Positions 36,211 to 37,984 of a stretch of 37,984 nt of DNA are shown in pieces. A program made the position numbers and the translations under genes. This DNA comes from Deltaproteobacteria bacterium (GTDB lineage: Bacteria > Desulfobacterota > DSM-4660 > Desulfatiglandales > HGW-15): positions 1-37,984 of the forward strand of contig JAFGFM010000093.1 in NCBI GenBank assembly GCA_016931115.1, in the 5' to 3' direction. Every line of letters starts with the position of its first letter. The first letter of the stretch is position 1. The notes beneath the pieces were generated by a model, which did not search any database, was not told where the DNA came from, and worked only from the letters and a program-made list of their open reading frames with translations.

Positions 36211-37695
36211 TTAGTGAATCGCTGTATTTCGTAATGTCTTATCAATCACATCATACCATGTTGTAACTGAATCTATAATACTGTCACAGGAGTTACTTCG
36301 ACTCTCAGCAAACAGCTCAAATTCATCTATGTATTCACGCATCTGTTTAAGTGGTGTATCCATACAGGATACAGTTTTTTTAAGGCTTTCCTTCACATCG
36401 GTTGCTGCATTATTCTCCTGCGAATAGGTTAGTAAAAGAGGTTCGGTGATTCCTGCTTCTCGAATCACCCTGCTGATCTGAAAAGCGTTTGAACATATCC
36501 GGTTGCAATAATCTGTTACTTTGGGATGGGATGATTTTACTTCGTCAAAATGCAAATTCATCATAAACCCTGCTGCTTTTTCTATCCCGATAAAAATGTT
36601 TTGAATAGCCTTTATTTCATCTTTAGATACTCTTTCTCCAATTACCATGGCCATAGCCGGGGTATAAAACGCGGTTAAAATATCCACATATATAGGGTCA
36701 TACCAGCCCTGGCCTGCCATTTTTGTTAGCCAATCCAGCGTGTCGGTTATCATATTTATCTCATGGTGATCTTTCTCTGATTCTCTTGGACCCTTTATTG
36801 AAGCCCTTAGCATATTATCAAATTTGCTGGCGATAGTGATGATCCGTGCGAAATCACCTATTTTATCCCCTCTTATTCCCCTGGGAAAACCGCCCTCGCT
36901 GGTCGGTCGCTCATGATGATCTCCTACACCCCTGATAATCTTCACATCATATTTTTTCTTGAGTATGAAGGTTGCCCCTTCAAGTATATATTCACCTATA
37001 AGCGGGTGGGCCTTTATCTGCCTCTTTTCCTGATCTGTTAATTCATTCTCCTGCTTTTTCCATATGTCGGGGTCAATGGCTATTTTACCAATATCGTGCA
37101 GGTATCCTGCCTTTGCAAGATCTACCAGGGTATTTTTATTCAGGCCATACCCTGTTCCTATCTTTATCGCAAAGATAGCGGTATTCTGAGCGTGCTGGAC
37201 ATACCTGCCTTCATGTTCCTGTTCGTAAAGGATATTCAGATTTTCCAGCATAATCTTATCAAAATCTATCTGCTTAATGATATTTTCTATCAACTCCGCT
37301 TTGCCGGTTTCAAAAATAATACTGTGTATGGGAGATTCCTCTTTTAAACGCTCTATGCTTGAGATAATGGCTTCATGATTTATTTTACCATCAATGGTCA
37401 TGCATTTATCAATCCTTTCCCATAATCTTCGCTTTATTATATCTGAAAAAGTCCCAGAATCTATCACCCCTCCTTTGGATATAATTTTTGATCCGCGTTT
37501 TTCCTTGCCATCTGCATCTGTTATCCTGGCATATATATCCTTTTCAACTCGGTATGATAATCCTTTAGCCGTTCTTAATTTTTGCAGATACCCCTCTTTA
37601 TGCATGCTTTCAATTAATTCAGGGGTTGCTCCGGTTTTTATCAAGGTATCATCTTCTAGAAATACTGTGTCAAAGGTTGAGATATTGTTATCCAT
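36211..37695 (-). CDS. HD-GYP domain protein (putative c-di-GMP phosphodiesterase)
   Basis: 494 residues. An N-terminal half of ~150 residues without a recognisable receiver or PAS domain is followed by an HD-GYP domain: His168 in YVQHAQ, HD at 200-201 with DIGK, His230, and HH at 260-261 (GVGDHHERP). The GYP loop is EGGFPRGIRGD, so GYP has become GFP, with three residues (PTS) where the usual DG begins. Later, FDN replaces the usual FDA. Metal ligands are kept, so activity is possible. The N-terminal part resembles response-type HD-GYP proteins only in length. Confidence 0.8.
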   Translation of the reverse strand: MDNNISTFDTVFLEDDTLIKTGATPELIESMHKEGYLQKLRTAKGLSYRVEKDIYARITDADGKEKRGSKIISKGGVIDSGTFSDIIKRRLWERIDKCMTIDGKINHEAIISSIERLKEESPIHSIIFETGKAELIENIIKQIDFDKIMLENLNILYEQEHEGRYVQHAQNTAIFAIKIGTGYGLNKNTLVDLAKAGYLHDIGKIAIDPDIWKKQENELTDQEKRQIKAHPLIGEYILEGATFILKKKYDVKIIRGVGDHHERPTSEGGFPRGIRGDKIGDFARIITIASKFDNMLRASIKGPRESEKDHHEINMITDTLDWLTKMAGQGWYDPIYVDILTAFYTPAMAMVIGERVSKDEIKAIQNIFIGIEKAAGFMMNLHFDEVKSSHPKVTDYCNRICSNAFQISRVIREAGITEPLLLTYSQENNAATDVKESLKKTVSCMDTPLKQMREYIDEFELFAESRSNSCDSIIDSVTTWYDVIDKTLRNTAIH

Positions 37696-37763
37696 GATAT
37701 TTTCTCGCTGTTTCTGAATTTATGTCTCAAAAGTTATATTTACAATACATGGTATAGATGTCG

Positions 37764-37811
37764 GGAAGTGGTAATGGAGGGAGCCCGCAGGGCGACCGAT
37801 GTACCCCTTCC
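37764..37811 (+). ncRNA. Possible structured 5' leader
   Basis: An outer stem ggaagtggta (37764-37773) with taccccttcc (37802-37811) pairs at 9 of 10 positions. It encloses a tight inner hairpin gccc-gca-gggc (37783-37793). It lies between the HD-GYP start and a small plus-strand ORF, whose RBS begins ~15 nt later. It does not match a riboswitch that I recognise, including the c-di-GMP GEMM core. Confidence 0.3.
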
Positions 37812-37837
37812 GCGGCGATATTTGAGAGGAGTATACC

Positions 37838-37981
37838 ATGAGTAATGAAAAGGACAAGAACAATTCTGGAGATAAGAAAGAGAATAAGGTCTGCAAACAC
37901 GCTTTGGAAATGTTTGTATCAGATCCGATAAAAGTAGATAAAATTAAAAAATATACAAGAGATGAACTTCATACCAGATAA
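37838..37981 (+). CDS. Small hydrophilic ORF, 47 residues
   Basis: ATG 37838 follows GAGAGGAG at 7-nt spacing, a strong site. The frame runs to TAA at 37979-37981, just inside the window. The product is Lys/Asn/Asp-rich at the start (NEKDKNNSGDKKENK) and then has a short helix-forming end (CKHALEMFVSDPIKVDKIKK). No family is recognised. It is divergent from the HD-GYP gene and behind the possible leader at 37764-37811. Confidence 0.5.
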   Translation: MSNEKDKNNSGDKKENKVCKHALEMFVSDPIKVDKIKKYTRDELHTR

Positions 37982-37984
37982 GCC

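Noticed and set aside
37740-37838. c-di-GMP riboswitch upstream of the 37838 ORF
   Set aside because: The sequence lacks the recognisable GEMM core, although an HD-GYP gene is adjacent.

Overview
This is a chromosomal window from a Gram-negative, probably anaerobic bacterium with moderate to low G+C. The most likely placement is Desulfobacterota (former Deltaproteobacteria), but this is an inference. It rests on three things: a lipoate pathway of the LipS1/LipS2-LipT-LplA type with an LplA-DUF116 fusion, an EpmA-modified EF-P, and intergenic repeats built from units like GGCGCAAGGC or GGGCACAGGG. No rRNA or tRNA gene, CRISPR array or intact insertion sequence was seen.

Layout. 1-853 is mostly non-coding. 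It holds a large nested inverted repeat, a 40-residue membrane microprotein behind a good sigma-54-like promoter, and a short direct repeat. 854-2328 (-) is efp-epmA. 2568-4726 (-) is an NfeD-like protein and a flotillin with its terminator. 4727-5541 is a long AT-rich regulatory gap. 5542-14670 (+) is the centre of interest: eight co-directed genes. They encode two solute-binding/OmpA fusion proteins, a von Willebrand A lipoprotein, an XpaC-like membrane coiled-coil protein, a TelA-family protein and a complete TauT/UctT-type ABC importer. 14798-16159 is a glycerate 2-kinase. It converges on a minus-strand run of rlmE, yebC, ruvC, ruvA, ruvB and a GT81-like glycosyltransferase (21109-16362).

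21357-23919 (+) is an accessory patch: an orphan miniature flagellar-rod-like protein, an overlapping AbiE-type pair, and a tannase/feruloyl-esterase homologue that has lost the segment with its catalytic serine. 27513-23928 (-) is a coupled lipoate operon (LplA-DUF116, LipT-like flavoprotein, radical SAM protein). A second radical SAM protein of probably the same pathway lies alone at 34983-36038 (+). Between them are a membrane TPR protein, purA, mnmG and a GH3 glycosidase lipoprotein with a PA14 insert. The window ends with an HD-GYP protein and a divergent 47-residue ORF behind a possible structured leader.

The best candidate for a poorly described system is 5542-14670. Two periplasmic solute-binding domains are attached to peptidoglycan-binding OmpA domains. 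They sit with a metal-binding VWA lipoprotein, a membrane/cytoplasmic coiled-coil pair resembling the xpaC-yaaN arrangement, and an ABC importer. I read this as an envelope-spanning solute sensing or uptake device. The block is bracketed by perfect 20-bp direct repeats (4984-5003 and 14732-14751). The right copy is fused to a decayed 3' fragment of an nfeD paralogue, while intact nfeD lies just outside the left copy. This suggests that the block arrived by, or was rearranged through, a duplication at the nfeD locus.
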